A stretch of DNA of 64,000 nt from Psychrobacter sp. UBA3480 (GCF_002377945.1 NZ_DFQV01000003.1:1-64000); one strand, 5' to 3'. Numbered from the stretch's first letter, positions 1 to 9,703 are shown. Made by a program: numbers and translations. Notes: a model not told the origin generated them from the sequence alone.

Positions 1-651
1 CTAGACAACCAAGTGCTCAAGTTCGGTGAGTTTGTCCTAAAGTCTGGTCGTATCAGTCCGTACTTTTTTAATGCAGGCTTGCTTGCGACTGGTGAGATGT
101 TGTCGTTACTAGCACGTGGTTATGCAGATGCCTTAGCTGAACAAATGGGTGCAAATAATGGCGATAATGAGCAAGAGCTAGTCATCTTTGGTGCGGCTTA
201 TAAAGGTATTCCTTTTGTCGCAGCGACAGCGCAAGCGTTATGGTTACACTATGGCATCAATGCTAAATGGGGCTACAACCGTAAAGAAGCCAAAACTCAC
301 GGCGAAGGCGGTAATTTGGTAGGTGCTGACGTAACTGGCAAGGCCGTTTGGGTACTTGACGACGTCATCACAGCGGGTACAGCCATGCGCGAAGTGGTCG
401 AGATTTTAGAGCAAGCAGGCGCAAGCGTTGCTGGTATTATCGTTGCACTCGATCGTAAAGAAAAAGGTCAAGCCGAGCATTCTGCTATCCAAGAGCTTGC
501 CGCGACACTAGAAGTGCCTGTGCGTGCATTGGTCGATATCGATGATTTGATCAGCTATCTGGCCGATGACCATGGTGCACAAAACAGCCAGCATAAAGAC
601 GCGACCCAGTTAGCCAAAATGCAACACTACCGTGAGCAGTACGGCGTATAG
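1..651 (+). CDS. pyrE: Orotate phosphoribosyltransferase, 5' end missing
   Basis: Transfers the phosphoribosyl group of PRPP to orotate to make OMP in cytosolic pyrimidine synthesis. The reading frame is open to the first base of the window (it reads L-D-N-Q before the GTG at 13), so the true start lies upstream, probably about 15 residues away, since family members begin shortly before the KFGEF-LKSGR-SPYFFNAG block seen here. The PRPP-binding loop VWVLDDVITAGTAMRE is intact, as is the AYKGIPF motif. The stop is 52 nt before gshB with no terminator between them, so the two are probably co-transcribed. Confidence 0.96.
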   Translation, partial: LDNQVLKFGEFVLKSGRISPYFFNAGLLATGEMLSLLARGYADALAEQMGANNGDNEQELVIFGAAYKGIPFVAATAQALWLHYGINAKWGYNRKEAKTHGEGGNLVGADVTGKAVWVLDDVITAGTAMREVVEILEQAGASVAGIIVALDRKEKGQAEHSAIQELAATLEVPVRALVDIDDLISYLADDHGAQNSQHKDATQLAKMQHYREQYGV

Positions 652-703
652 TTGGGCACTGAGTTCGTTTCATATCAACAATATAACGTAAGTGAGTCTT
701 ATT

Positions 704-1675
704 ATGAGCCAACAAAAACAAGAAAAATCGCTAAAAATACTCGTTATTATGGATCCTATCGAGCGTGTCAATTATAAAAAAGACACCAGTCTCGCTATGA
801 TGTGGGCCGCTCAAGACCGTGGCCATCAGCTTGGTTATTGTCAGATTCATGACTTGTGGTTGGACCGTGGTCAGTTGATGGTCGATACGCAGCCACTGAC
901 AGTAAAGCGTGATCCTGCAGATTTCTATACATTGGGTGATAAAAGCACAGGGCCAGTCGGCGACTATGACGTGATTTTGATGCGCAAAGATCCACCGTTT
1001 GATATGCGCTTTATCTATGCCACTTATATGCTTGACCATGCCAAAGCAGCAGGCGTGCTCGTAGTCAATGACCCACAGGCGATTCGCGACTGCAATGAAA
1101 AGTTATTTGCGACGTGGTTTAGCGATTATATGAGCCCAACGATTGTGACTAGCAAACAAGCACACATTCGTAAATTCATCGCTGAACAGCAGGACGTCAT
1201 CGTCAAGCCACTAGATGGTATGGGCGGCACTGGTATCTTCCGTTTGACTGCTGATAGCCCAAACATTGGAGTGACGTTAGAGATACTGACTGAGCTTGAG
1301 ACTTTGCCCATTATGGCGCAGCGTTATTTGCCAGAAATCAAAGAGGGCGATAAACGCGTATTGATCGTCGATGGAGTCGTGGTAGATTATAGTTTGGCTC
1401 GTATTCCAACCAAAGGCGAGACCCGTGGTAATCTAGCAGCTGGTGGTAGCGGTGTTGCCATGCCATTGACTGATATTGAACGTCAAGTAGCAGAAGTTGT
1501 GGCACCAATCGTCAAAGAAAAAGGCCTAATGTTCGTTGGTCTAGACTTGATCGGTGGGCGTATCACTGAGATTAACGTCACTAGCCCAACATGCGTACGT
1601 GAGATTGATGACCAGTGCGGTACAGATATCGCAACCGACTTTATTATGGCGATTGAGAACAAATTTACGGCGTAG
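704..1675 (+). CDS. gshB: Glutathione synthetase
   Basis: ATP-grasp ligase joining gamma-glutamylcysteine and glycine, the second step of glutathione synthesis. The N-terminal substrate domain contains MRKDPPFD (about residues 93-100) and the ATP-grasp domain contains VIVKPLDGMGGTGIFR (about 165-180); the C-terminus has the EINVTSPTCVREID signature. I place the start at ATG 704 (MSQQKQ, 323 aa, close to the usual 315-320) rather than the in-frame GTG at 692, which would add only four non-conserved residues. It follows pyrE by 52 nt and is closed by a hairpin terminator at 1792. Confidence 0.96.
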   Translation: MSQQKQEKSLKILVIMDPIERVNYKKDTSLAMMWAAQDRGHQLGYCQIHDLWLDRGQLMVDTQPLTVKRDPADFYTLGDKSTGPVGDYDVILMRKDPPFDMRFIYATYMLDHAKAAGVLVVNDPQAIRDCNEKLFATWFSDYMSPTIVTSKQAHIRKFIAEQQDVIVKPLDGMGGTGIFRLTADSPNIGVTLEILTELETLPIMAQRYLPEIKEGDKRVLIVDGVVVDYSLARIPTKGETRGNLAAGGSGVAMPLTDIERQVAEVVAPIVKEKGLMFVGLDLIGGRITEINVTSPTCVREIDDQCGTDIATDFIMAIENKFTA

Positions 1676-1791
1676 CTTTCGCTATGTCCAGGAATGCTTT
1701 GAGTTCAGGAATATTTTGACTACGTAGAACCCGTATTTTGAAGTATTGTTAGTCATTGATTTTCCTTACCGTTTATTAGCATTACACGACG

Positions 1792-1824
1792 CCAAGCCGT
1801 GACCGATCATGGCTTGGATTTTTG
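1792..1824 (+). terminator. Terminator after gshB
   Basis: CCAAGCC (1792-1798) pairs with GGCTTGG (1811-1817) and is followed by ATTTTTG and a further T-rich stretch. It separates pyrE-gshB from murG. Confidence 0.75.
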
Positions 1825-1971
1825 TTATTTTTGCTGCATAAAGTACTGTATATAAGACAATGATTTCCTCTATACTATGCGGGCTTTGGCTAGGTCATTA
1901 TTTTTCATAATTACCACCGCCGCAGTGAGATAAACCCTTCATATAAATAAAGTAAAGATAGGCAGGCGTTC

Positions 1972-3057
1972 ATGAAAACACCGCATATATTGATGATGGC
2001 AGCTGGTACGGGCGGGCATGTTTTTCCAGCGCTTGCAGTGAGCGACGAGCTGACCCAGCGCGGTGCGGTGATTCATTGGTTGGGAACGCCAAATGGTATG
2101 GAAAACGGTTTGGTTGAGCCAACAGGTTATCCCTTTCATGCTATTAATATGCAAGGGCTTCGTGGCAAAGGCGTTGGTCGATTATTGAAGCTACCAATGA
2201 CTCTGTTGTCCGCGACGATGGCAGCTGTAAAAGTGATTCGCAGTAATCAGATTGACGTGGTTGTTGGGTTCGGTGGTTATGTCACTGCACCTGGCGGTAT
2301 CGCTGCGCGTATGACTAATACGCCTTTGATTATCCATGAGCAAAATGCCATCGCTGGCATGAGCAACCGCTACTTATCTAAGCTGTCGACCAAGACATTA
2401 CAAGCGTTCGAGAATACCTTTGCTAATAGTCAGCAAGATGCCAAGCTTGAGACAGTGGGCAATCCTGTGCGTAATGCTATCACTGGTGTCGCAGAGCCAA
2501 CGGTACGCTACGATGTAAATGACAGTTCACCGCTTAAACTGTTGGTAGTAGGCGGTTCACTTGGCGCTCAGGTATTAAATGATACAGTACCAAAAGCATT
2601 AGCATTACTAGATCAGCCGTTTGAAGTCTTACACCAGTGCGGACGCAACAATGAAGCAGCCACGCAAGCGGCTTATAGCGCACAAGACCTAAACAACCAT
2701 CAGTTTACTGTACAGCCCTTTATCAATGACATGGCTGCATCTTACAACTGGGCAGATATCATCGTTTGCCGCGCAGGTGCATTGACCGTGACGGAAATTC
2801 AAAACGTCGGCATCGCCGCTATTTTTGTACCGCTACCGCATGCAGTGGATGACCATCAGACGGCTAATGCACGCACGTTGACCTCGCATGATGCGGCAAT
2901 TCTATTACCGCAGTCAGAGCTAACTGCCAAGAGTCTAAGTGACGAGCTTGGCGTACTCAATCGAGAGAAGTGCTTAGCGATGGCAAAAAAAGGCCACGCA
3001 TTGGCCAACCGTAGTGCGAGCAAGCAAGTTGCTGACATCATTTGGCAAGCACTATAG
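1972..3057 (+). CDS. murG: UDP-GlcNAc:lipid I N-acetylglucosaminyltransferase
   Basis: Peripheral inner-membrane GT28 glycosyltransferase that adds GlcNAc to lipid I, making lipid II. Two Rossmann-like domains are visible: the N-terminal GTGGHVFPALAV loop (residues 12-23) with VVGFGGYVTAPGG, and the C-terminal VVGGSLGAQVLND with the UDP-sugar site CRAGALTVTEI. At 361 aa it matches the family length. It opens the + strand wall/division cluster; murC follows after 66 nt. The start ATG is preceded by a weak purine-rich site (GATAGGCAGG). Confidence 0.97.
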   Translation: MKTPHILMMAAGTGGHVFPALAVSDELTQRGAVIHWLGTPNGMENGLVEPTGYPFHAINMQGLRGKGVGRLLKLPMTLLSATMAAVKVIRSNQIDVVVGFGGYVTAPGGIAARMTNTPLIIHEQNAIAGMSNRYLSKLSTKTLQAFENTFANSQQDAKLETVGNPVRNAITGVAEPTVRYDVNDSSPLKLLVVGGSLGAQVLNDTVPKALALLDQPFEVLHQCGRNNEAATQAAYSAQDLNNHQFTVQPFINDMAASYNWADIIVCRAGALTVTEIQNVGIAAIFVPLPHAVDDHQTANARTLTSHDAAILLPQSELTAKSLSDELGVLNREKCLAMAKKGHALANRSASKQVADIIWQAL

Positions 3058-3123
3058 TCTGTCATCTATCCCCCTTATTTGAATTTACCAAGTTTTATTG
3101 ACCTTTAATAAAGAGAGATCCTT

Positions 3124-4563
3124 ATGCCTACCTCTGCGAAAGCTCTACCTAAGCGTTTGATTGAAATACCAGAAATGCGCCGCATTCAGCATTTGCATTT
3201 TATCGGTATTGGTGGCTCAGGCATGTGTGGTATCGCTGAGGTAATGAACAATCAAGGCTATCAGGTCAGTGGTTCTGACATCGCAGAAAGCTTGGTGACT
3301 AAACGATTACAGCAGATTGGTATTGAGATATCGATTGGCCATGACTCCAAAAATATTGCCAATGCCGATGTTATTGTTGTTTCATCAGCGATTGATCGTA
3401 GCAACCCTGAAGTAAAAGCAGCGCTTGAAGCTCGTCTACCGGTGGTACGCCGCGCCGATATGCTTGGTGAACTAATGCGCTATCGTCATGGTATCGCAGT
3501 TGCTGGCGCACATGGTAAAACGACGACAACCAGTTTGCTAACCACGATGATGGCAGAAGGACAGCTAGATCCTACTTATGTTATCGGCGGTAAGTTAAAT
3601 GCGTCAGGCAAAAATGCAGCATTGGGTAGCAGCCGTTTCTTGGTAGCAGAGGCTGATGAGTCTGATGCATCGTTCTTGTCATTGCATCCGATGGCCGCGA
3701 TTGTGACCAACATCGACCAAGACCATATGGAAACCTACGAAAACAGCTTTGATAAATTAAAAGCCGCTTATATCCAGTTTCTACAAAACATGCCGTTTTA
3801 CGGTCTGGCAGTGGTTTGCGGTGATGACCCTGAACTGTATGCAATGATCGATGATATCGGTCGTCCAGTATTGACCTTTGGTCTTGAGCCGTTCAATGAC
3901 GTGCAGGCTGTAGACTTGGTGACAGAAGGAACCAAAACTCACTTTACCGTACTGCGCCGTGACCGTGAGCCATTACGTCTAACGTTGAACATTCCTGGTA
4001 CACATAACGTTTATAACGCGCTTGCTGCCATCACGATGGCGACCGATGAAGGCGTTGATGATGCAGCGATTGAGCGCGCCCTGCAAAAATTTGAAGGCGT
4101 GGGCCGTCGTTTTGAGCAGCATGCTTCTGTCGATATCGATGATGGTAATGTCTTATTGATTGATGATTATGGTCATCATCCAAAAGAAGTCGATGCGACC
4201 ATCAAAGCCGCTCGTCAAAGCTTCCCTGATCGTCGTTTGGTGATGCTATTCCAGCCACATCGTTACAGCCGTACCCGTGATTGCTACGATGATTTTGTAG
4301 AAGTGCTATCGAGCGTTGATGAGCTATTATTATTAGATGTTTATTCAGCAGGTGAGAGTCCGATTACCGGCGCTGATACCAAGTCACTAGCGCGCAGTAT
4401 CCGTTTGCGCGGTGAAGTTGAACCGACTATTATTGATAAAGACAATCTAGCTCCTGTTATGCAGCGTTTGTTAAAAGCCAACGATATGCTGATTACCCAA
4501 GGCGCTGGCAATGTCGGGCAAATTGCTATCGATTTGGCTGCCAATAACCTTTATATTAAGTAA
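3124..4563 (+). CDS. murC: UDP-N-acetylmuramate--L-alanine ligase
   Basis: Cytosolic Mur ligase adding L-Ala to UDP-MurNAc with ATP. The N-terminal UDP-binding motif [10 protein letters not shown] lies near residues 25-34, the P-loop GAHGKTTTT near 128-136, and the central domain has [11 protein letters not shown] and the NIDQDHM segment. The C-terminal domain carries [10 protein letters not shown] and FQPHRYSRT. Its 479 aa are typical. ATG 3124 is preceded by AAAGAGAGA. ddlB begins 23 nt downstream, so murG-murC-ddlB probably form one unit. Confidence 0.97.
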   Translation: MPTSAKALPKRLIEIPEMRRIQHLHFIGIGGSGMCGIAEVMNNQGYQVSGSDIAESLVTKRLQQIGIEISIGHDSKNIANADVIVVSSAIDRSNPEVKAALEARLPVVRRADMLGELMRYRHGIAVAGAHGKTTTTSLLTTMMAEGQLDPTYVIGGKLNASGKNAALGSSRFLVAEADESDASFLSLHPMAAIVTNIDQDHMETYENSFDKLKAAYIQFLQNMPFYGLAVVCGDDPELYAMIDDIGRPVLTFGLEPFNDVQAVDLVTEGTKTHFTVLRRDREPLRLTLNIPGTHNVYNALAAITMATDEGVDDAAIERALQKFEGVGRRFEQHASVDIDDGNVLLIDDYGHHPKEVDATIKAARQSFPDRRLVMLFQPHRYSRTRDCYDDFVEVLSSVDELLLLDVYSAGESPITGADTKSLARSIRLRGEVEPTIIDKDNLAPVMQRLLKANDMLITQGAGNVGQIAIDLAANNLYIK

Positions 4564-4586
4564 GCTAAAATTTAGGGACGATCCTC

Positions 4587-5579
4587 ATGACAACTGATAA
4601 TAAAGACAATAATAGCACTCAAAGTGCAGCTACCAATGATACATCTGTAGACACGACGACTCATACAAAAGATGCCAGTCAGTTTGGCAAAGTAGCCGTT
4701 ATTTATGGTGGCAGTAGCAATGAGCGTAGCGTGTCTTTGGACAGTGGTGCGGCAGTATTGCAAGCGCTGCAAAACCAAGGCGTTGATGCCACTCACTTTG
4801 ATCCAAAGCACCAAGACATCACTGAGCTACGCAAATATGACCGCGTATTTAATGTGTTACATGGTCGTGGCGGCGAAGATGGTTTGCTGCAAGGCGTATT
4901 ACAGTGGTTTGATATACCGCAAACTGGTTCAGGAATTCTAGCTTCTGCACTAGGCATGGACAAAGTACGTACCAAGCAATTGTGGCAAGGCTGCGGTTTA
5001 TCAACTGCACCATTTTCATTATTGACGGCTGATACGGACTGGCAGCAAGTGGTTAACATGCTAGGTCTTCCACTTATCATTAAACCAGTTCATGAAGGTT
5101 CGAGCATTGGCATGACAAAGGTCAATCATCTTGATGAATTGCCTGCCGCTTATGCAACTGCAGTGGAATGTGGTGATGCGGTGATGGCTGAGCGCTGGAT
5201 TACAGGTCGTGAATTTACGATTGTGATTATCGATGATGAAGCCTATCCAGTCATTCGTCTCGAACCAGCTGATATCACTAATTTCTATGATTTTGAAGCC
5301 AAGTACAATCGCAACGATACCAGTTACTACATCCCCTGTGGATTGAGCGCTGCTGATGAAAAGCACTTGCAAGATTTAAGCCTTGCAGCATTTCGTGCAG
5401 TAGATGCAAAAGGCTGGGGACGTATCGATGCCATGCAAGATGAAGCAGGCAACTTTTGGTTGCTTGAAATCAATACCGTACCAGGTATGACCAGTCACAG
5501 TTTGGTGCCAATGGCGGCTAAAGCGCGCGGACTAGATTTTGATGCGCTATGCTGGCATATTTTGACGCAAACACTATAA
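4587..5579 (+). CDS. ddlB: D-alanine--D-alanine ligase
   Basis: ATP-grasp ligase that makes the D-Ala-D-Ala dipeptide for peptidoglycan. Visible motifs are KVAVIYGGSSNERSVS (about residues 34-49), PVHEGSSIGM, and the C-terminal metal-binding EINTVPGMTSHS. The first 33 residues form a polar Thr/Asn/Asp-rich tail that most Ddl proteins lack; the AGGGACG site before ATG 4587 and the absence of a better internal start suggest it is really translated. Unlike in most dcw clusters, 377 nt separate it from ftsQ. Confidence 0.96.
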   Translation: MTTDNKDNNSTQSAATNDTSVDTTTHTKDASQFGKVAVIYGGSSNERSVSLDSGAAVLQALQNQGVDATHFDPKHQDITELRKYDRVFNVLHGRGGEDGLLQGVLQWFDIPQTGSGILASALGMDKVRTKQLWQGCGLSTAPFSLLTADTDWQQVVNMLGLPLIIKPVHEGSSIGMTKVNHLDELPAAYATAVECGDAVMAERWITGREFTIVIIDDEAYPVIRLEPADITNFYDFEAKYNRNDTSYYIPCGLSAADEKHLQDLSLAAFRAVDAKGWGRIDAMQDEAGNFWLLEINTVPGMTSHSLVPMAAKARGLDFDALCWHILTQTL

Positions 5580-5956
5580 TTGTCAAATCAATCAAATTGA
5601 GCAGATAGTGATGACTCTTTGTGTCACTAGAGCTGCTATACCACAGCTTCGTGTAAACTTGTGTAAATTCGCTGCTGCTAGTTGGTGTTTGGCTATTGTT
5701 TAACCACAAAATACGTTAATATTGTAAGAATAGGTCTATTTCGGTGATATTTATGTTCTTTTGTGAATACAACTGATAACTTATTCATAATTTAAGAAAA
5801 ATGTTACGTTTAAATCAACGTAATCGCTGTATATAAGCTATATTTTTAATAAAATTTGATAACATATCGATTTAATAAGCTTCTGCCAAAAATACGCAGA
5901 TTTATATCAATAAATAGCATGATCAGTTTTATGCAAATATAGGGACAAAGGTCGTT
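5580..5956. other. Spacer between ddlB and ftsQ
   Basis: AT-rich 377-bp non-coding stretch. TTACGTT (5804-5810) and AACGTAA (5817-5823) form an inverted repeat with a six-base loop, and TAGTGA/TCACTA arms lie near 5605-5628. No T-tailed terminator and no convincing ORF are seen. It probably carries a promoter for ftsQ. Confidence 0.5.
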
Positions 5957-6745
5957 ATGGCTCAAACTGTCAACGAGGTAACTGACTTGATGAGTGATAA
6001 AGCCGGTCGCCCAAAATCTAAGATCCAAATACCGGCAACGGTAAAGTATCTATTTATGGTACTGGTCTTAGGTTTGCTAGTGCTAATATTAATGATGGGC
6101 GGCAAAGCGTTACGTGATGCACCGCCAGCAAATATTTATGTCAGTAATCAAGGTTTGTCTGCTGCTCAATATCGCTCATTACAGACAGTGATGGAACAAC
6201 AACAAGTAAGTAGCTTTTTTACTTCTGATTTGCAAGCATTGCGAGATATTACGATGGGCTTAGCTTGGGTAGACCAAGTAAGTATCTCTCGGGATTGGCA
6301 ACGTGGTATTGTCGTCAACGCATTACCCAAGCAAGCAGTTGCCAATTTTGGCACGGAACGTTTGGTCGATGCAAAAGGGGCTGTGTTTGTTCCTGCTGAT
6401 AGTAGAGATTTAACACAAGAACGTTTTGCGACCCTACAGGGCGAGATGTCTCAAGCACCAGTTATTATGCAACAAATGCAGCAGGTCAATGATTGGTATG
6501 CACCGCTTGGTATGCAGGTCGAAGACATCATTCTGTCACCGAGAATGACTTGGCTAATCCGCTTTGACAATGGGCTACGTGTGATTGTAGACAATGAGAA
6601 TACGGCGCAAAAACTACTGAATTTAAGCCAGCTGCTTGGCAATCAGCTAAGTACGCGTCGAGATGACATGCAGTCTGTAGATTTACGGTATAAAAATGGC
6701 TTTACCATCGCTTGGAACGTAACACAGACTGCTGAATCAGAATAG
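5957..6745 (+). CDS. ftsQ: Cell division protein FtsQ
   Basis: Bitopic inner-membrane divisome protein that links early cytoplasmic and late periplasmic division proteins (partners FtsB and FtsL). It has a short cytoplasmic tail, one membrane segment at about residues 31-49, a POTRA domain (about 70-145, including LAWVDQVSISRDW) and the FtsQ beta domain, with VFVPADSRD and LRFDNGLRVIVD-like strands. At 262 aa it is ordinary. ATG 5957 follows AGGGACAAAGG. It is isolated from ddlB by 377 nt and from ftsA by terminator-like hairpins, so it may be transcribed on its own. Confidence 0.92.
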   Translation: MAQTVNEVTDLMSDKAGRPKSKIQIPATVKYLFMVLVLGLLVLILMMGGKALRDAPPANIYVSNQGLSAAQYRSLQTVMEQQQVSSFFTSDLQALRDITMGLAWVDQVSISRDWQRGIVVNALPKQAVANFGTERLVDAKGAVFVPADSRDLTQERFATLQGEMSQAPVIMQQMQQVNDWYAPLGMQVEDIILSPRMTWLIRFDNGLRVIVDNENTAQKLLNLSQLLGNQLSTRRDDMQSVDLRYKNGFTIAWNVTQTAESE

Positions 6746-6827
6746 CCTAAGTAAGCAATACATCTATGCATAATCGATGTGAGCTAATACGGTTTATTTA
6801 GTTTGAAGAAAATATGTACAACATCAT

Positions 6828-6850
6828 AGCGTATTAGTAACGCTTTTTTT
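6828..6850 (+). terminator. Terminator-like hairpin after ftsQ
   Basis: AGCGT (6828-6832), a seven-base loop, then ACGCT (6840-6844) running into a string of Ts to 6850. The stem is short but perfect and T-tailed, inside the ftsQ-ftsA gap. Confidence 0.5.
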
Positions 6851-6860
6851 AATGATTTAA

Positions 6861-6885
6861 TAGAAGAGCATCACTTGCTCTTCTA
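6861..6885. promoter_or_regulatory. Perfect 10-bp hairpin upstream of ftsA
   Basis: TAGAAGAGCA (6861-6870) and TGCTCTTCTA (6876-6885) are exact inverted repeats around a five-base loop, 24 nt before the likely ftsA start. It could be a leader hairpin, an RNA-processing site or a protein-binding site; it has only a weak T-tail. Confidence 0.55.
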
Positions 6886-6909
6886 TTTAGCGATAATTTG
6901 TCTGGTACC

Positions 6910-8202
6910 ATGAAAAATAATGAAAATCTGGTTGTTGTCCATCTAAGTGCCACGGCAGTATATGTCGTCATAGGCAATGTTGTCTCTGCAAAAGACATTC
7001 GTATTTTGGGCGTAGGACAAGTTAAAAACAGCGATTTTTATCAAGGTCAAATAAAGCATCGTGAACGTCTGCAAGGTGCTATCAAGCAAGCCATTCAAGA
7101 AGCAGAAGACACCGCTAATTGCCGTGTGCATAGTGTTTGGTTAACGCTTGCGACACCTGAGCTATCTAGTAAAAACAGTGCTGGAGAGGTCAAAGTAGAG
7201 GATGAAGTTGTACGTGCCAAAGATATGGTACAAGCATTGGCCAATGCAAAATCGCGTGATTTATCATCTGACTATTATTTGATGCATTGCTGTCAGCAAG
7301 GTATCTATGTTGATGAGCAAGACTTTATGGTGGATGATGTCATCGAGATGATGGCACACAATATCACCGTGATGTACCACATGATGATGATGCCTGTTGC
7401 CAGCCGTCAGAATATCCAAAAGCTATTACAAAGTTGTGACGTCGGCATTGATCATATTGTTTTCGATGCAGTGACCAGTGCTGAGTATAGTTTGATGACT
7501 GAGGAACGCCAGCAAGGGGTTTGTTTAGTAGATATCGGTGCTAGTACGACCAGCATTTGTGTATATAAAGAGAATAAGCTGATTTTTACCCATTGTATAG
7601 CAACGGGCAGTCATGAAGTGACAATGGATATTTCAGCTGATTTTGGTATTTCCATGATTGAAGCTGAAAAGCTGAAGAAGTCTCATGGTACAGCTGATGT
7701 TAATAGTGTCGATCCAAGCGCATTCTTTTTGTTCAAGCCTCAAGGCTCGGGCGACGAAATCAATATTGGCATCTATAACCTAGCACGCATCATTGAGGCT
7801 CGTTACGTTCAGATATTCACTGAAGTAGCGCGTCAATTACACGAAGCAGGTTTGATAGGCTATATCGATAAAGGGATTGTGTTGACTGGCGGCGGTAGTA
7901 CGATTAAAGGTATGATACCCTTTGCCAAAAAGCTACTAAAAATGCCTGTCGTACTGACCAATACCCATCCTGCTATCAGCGCTTATAATCATTTTGATAA
8001 TGATGAGTCGTTTAAGCTACTAAATAGTCAAGTGAATGACCGTGCTTATCAGACGGCTTTTGGCACATTGTTATATAGTCAAAGTGAGCAATTCCGCCGT
8101 AGCGAAAAAAGCGAACCTGAAGCGATTCAAAACAATCGAGTATCAAGCGTATTTCGGAGTGCGGGTCAACGGTTTGCAAATGTTTTAAAGAAAATATTAT
8201 AG
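6910..8202 (+). CDS. ftsA: Cell division protein FtsA (variant phosphate-1 motif)
   Basis: Actin-like protein that anchors FtsZ to the inner membrane and recruits later divisome proteins. Phosphate-2 (LVDIGASTTSICVY) and adenosine (VLTGGGSTIKGM) motifs and a C-terminal amphipathic helix ending NVLKKIL are present. The N-terminal phosphate-1 motif, normally LDIGTTK-like, reads VHLSATAV, so the usual Asp, Gly and Lys are missing. I choose ATG 6910 (430 aa) over the TTG at 6898; no strong Shine-Dalgarno is seen for either, and the hairpin at 6861 sits just upstream. ftsZ follows after a 265-nt gap. Confidence 0.9.
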   Translation: MKNNENLVVVHLSATAVYVVIGNVVSAKDIRILGVGQVKNSDFYQGQIKHRERLQGAIKQAIQEAEDTANCRVHSVWLTLATPELSSKNSAGEVKVEDEVVRAKDMVQALANAKSRDLSSDYYLMHCCQQGIYVDEQDFMVDDVIEMMAHNITVMYHMMMMPVASRQNIQKLLQSCDVGIDHIVFDAVTSAEYSLMTEERQQGVCLVDIGASTTSICVYKENKLIFTHCIATGSHEVTMDISADFGISMIEAEKLKKSHGTADVNSVDPSAFFLFKPQGSGDEINIGIYNLARIIEARYVQIFTEVARQLHEAGLIGYIDKGIVLTGGGSTIKGMIPFAKKLLKMPVVLTNTHPAISAYNHFDNDESFKLLNSQVNDRAYQTAFGTLLYSQSEQFRRSEKSEPEAIQNNRVSSVFRSAGQRFANVLKKIL

Positions 8203-8467
8203 ATCTGTTTAACCTCATATCTAGAGCATCCATATATTATGGAATGTCTCTAAACTAGTTAAGCAAAAAATAAAGTAACATTGCGAATAAATTAGTTTTA
8301 AAAATAAAGTATTAAGTAATAATGACATATTATTGTCTATACTGATCGATTTTAGCCATACCCTGTTTTATTTAAATACATTTATATATAGTATGTCGAT
8401 AGCGCGCCACATGAGTGCGTTACTATGTATCGACTTACACGCTATCTGCAACTGGAGAATCTTTTTT

Positions 8468-9673
8468 ATGTCAAAATACACCATGCCAGATGATAATCAG
8501 CTTCAAAACAATGGCCAAGCAAGCTTCACTGTATTCGGTGTTGGTGGCGGCGGCGGTAATGCAGTTGAACATATGGTACAGCAAGGCATCAGAGGTGTAA
8601 CGTTCGTTTGTGCCAATACAGATAAACAAGCGCTAGATCGTCTTACTGCACCGCACAAACTGCAATTAGGTGCAAAAACGAACCGTGGTCTAGGGGCAGG
8701 CGCAAATCCAGAAGTGGGTCGTGAAGCAGCAGAGAGCGAAGAAGAAGCGATTCGCGCATTGCTTGAGCACTCGGATATGGTATTTATCACTGCTGGTATG
8801 GGTGGCGGTACTGGTACAGGCGCAGCGCCAGTTGTTGCTCGTATTGCTAAAGAAATGGAAGTGCTGACAGTTGCGGTTGTGACCACGCCATTCAAATTCG
8901 AAGGTGGTAAGCGTATCAAAGCTGCTAAAGCAGGTATTGAGCAGCTGACTAACTTTGTCGACTCAATTATCACGATTCCAAATGATAAATTAATGAGTGT
9001 ATACGGCAACATCTCTATGCAAGATGCTTTCAAAAAAGCGGATGATGTATTGCTGCATGCTGTTCAAGGTATTGCGGAAACCATTGCTAGCGAAGGTATG
9101 ATCAATATTGACTTTAACGATATCCGTACGGCGATGACTGCTAAAGGTCATGCAATGATGGGTATTGGTCGCGCCAGCGGTGATGATCGTGCACGTCAAG
9201 CGACTGAAAAAGCCATCAGATCGCCACTACTTGATGATTTGCGTTTAGAAAATGCAAAAGGTCTACTGGTTAACGTTATTTCTTCAGAGTCATTGTCACT
9301 AGATGAGATGAGCAAAATCAGTGCAATAGTCGAAGAAATTACTGATATTGATGACGCTCATATTTTCTACGGTTCTGTGATTGATGAAAAAATGGGTGAC
9401 GACTTACATGTGACCGTTATCGCAACTGGCTTAACGTTAGATGAAAACGCAGGTCAAGAGCCAGAAGTAGTAGAGCAGCCAGTACCTTCTGTTAATAGCA
9501 CGCAACCTGTTGATCCTAACGTGCATACCAGCGCTTTAAATAGTCAGAAGCAGTCACAAGCTCAGCAGTATCAAGATAGCGTTGCACGCCCTAGCGCAAG
9601 TGCACCTCAAGAGCAGCCTAAGACTAAAACAAACAGTATTCAAGACTATTTAAAACGTCAACAGAATAAATAG
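8468..9673 (+). CDS. ftsZ: Cell division protein FtsZ
   Basis: Tubulin-like GTPase that forms the Z ring. The GTP-binding loop VFGVGGGGGNAV lies near residues 22-33 and the tubulin signature GGGTGTG at about 112-118; the T7 loop region (DFNDIR) is intact. After a variable Gln/Pro-rich linker, the C-terminus ends IQDYLKRQQNK, the peptide that binds FtsA and other partners. An open frame runs 45 codons further upstream, but ATG 8468 (401 aa) has GGAG at 8454-8457 and matches the family start. It ends in a terminator at 9704. Confidence 0.97.
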   Translation: MSKYTMPDDNQLQNNGQASFTVFGVGGGGGNAVEHMVQQGIRGVTFVCANTDKQALDRLTAPHKLQLGAKTNRGLGAGANPEVGREAAESEEEAIRALLEHSDMVFITAGMGGGTGTGAAPVVARIAKEMEVLTVAVVTTPFKFEGGKRIKAAKAGIEQLTNFVDSIITIPNDKLMSVYGNISMQDAFKKADDVLLHAVQGIAETIASEGMINIDFNDIRTAMTAKGHAMMGIGRASGDDRARQATEKAIRSPLLDDLRLENAKGLLVNVISSESLSLDEMSKISAIVEEITDIDDAHIFYGSVIDEKMGDDLHVTVIATGLTLDENAGQEPEVVEQPVPSVNSTQPVDPNVHTSALNSQKQSQAQQYQDSVARPSASAPQEQPKTKTNSIQDYLKRQQNK

Positions 9674-9703
9674 TACTTCTAATTTACTGTGAGTAAGAAA
9701 AAG

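Noticed and set aside
8333..8467. 45-codon N-terminal extension of FtsZ
   Set aside because: The ATG at 8468 has a good GGAG site and matches the family start; the extension is AT-driven and not FtsZ-like.
8503..9033. 176-codon open frame antisense to ftsZ
   Set aside because: It is a mirror of the strongly conserved ftsZ coding frame; the protein is a Pro/Ala/Ser-rich string without domain or ribosome site.
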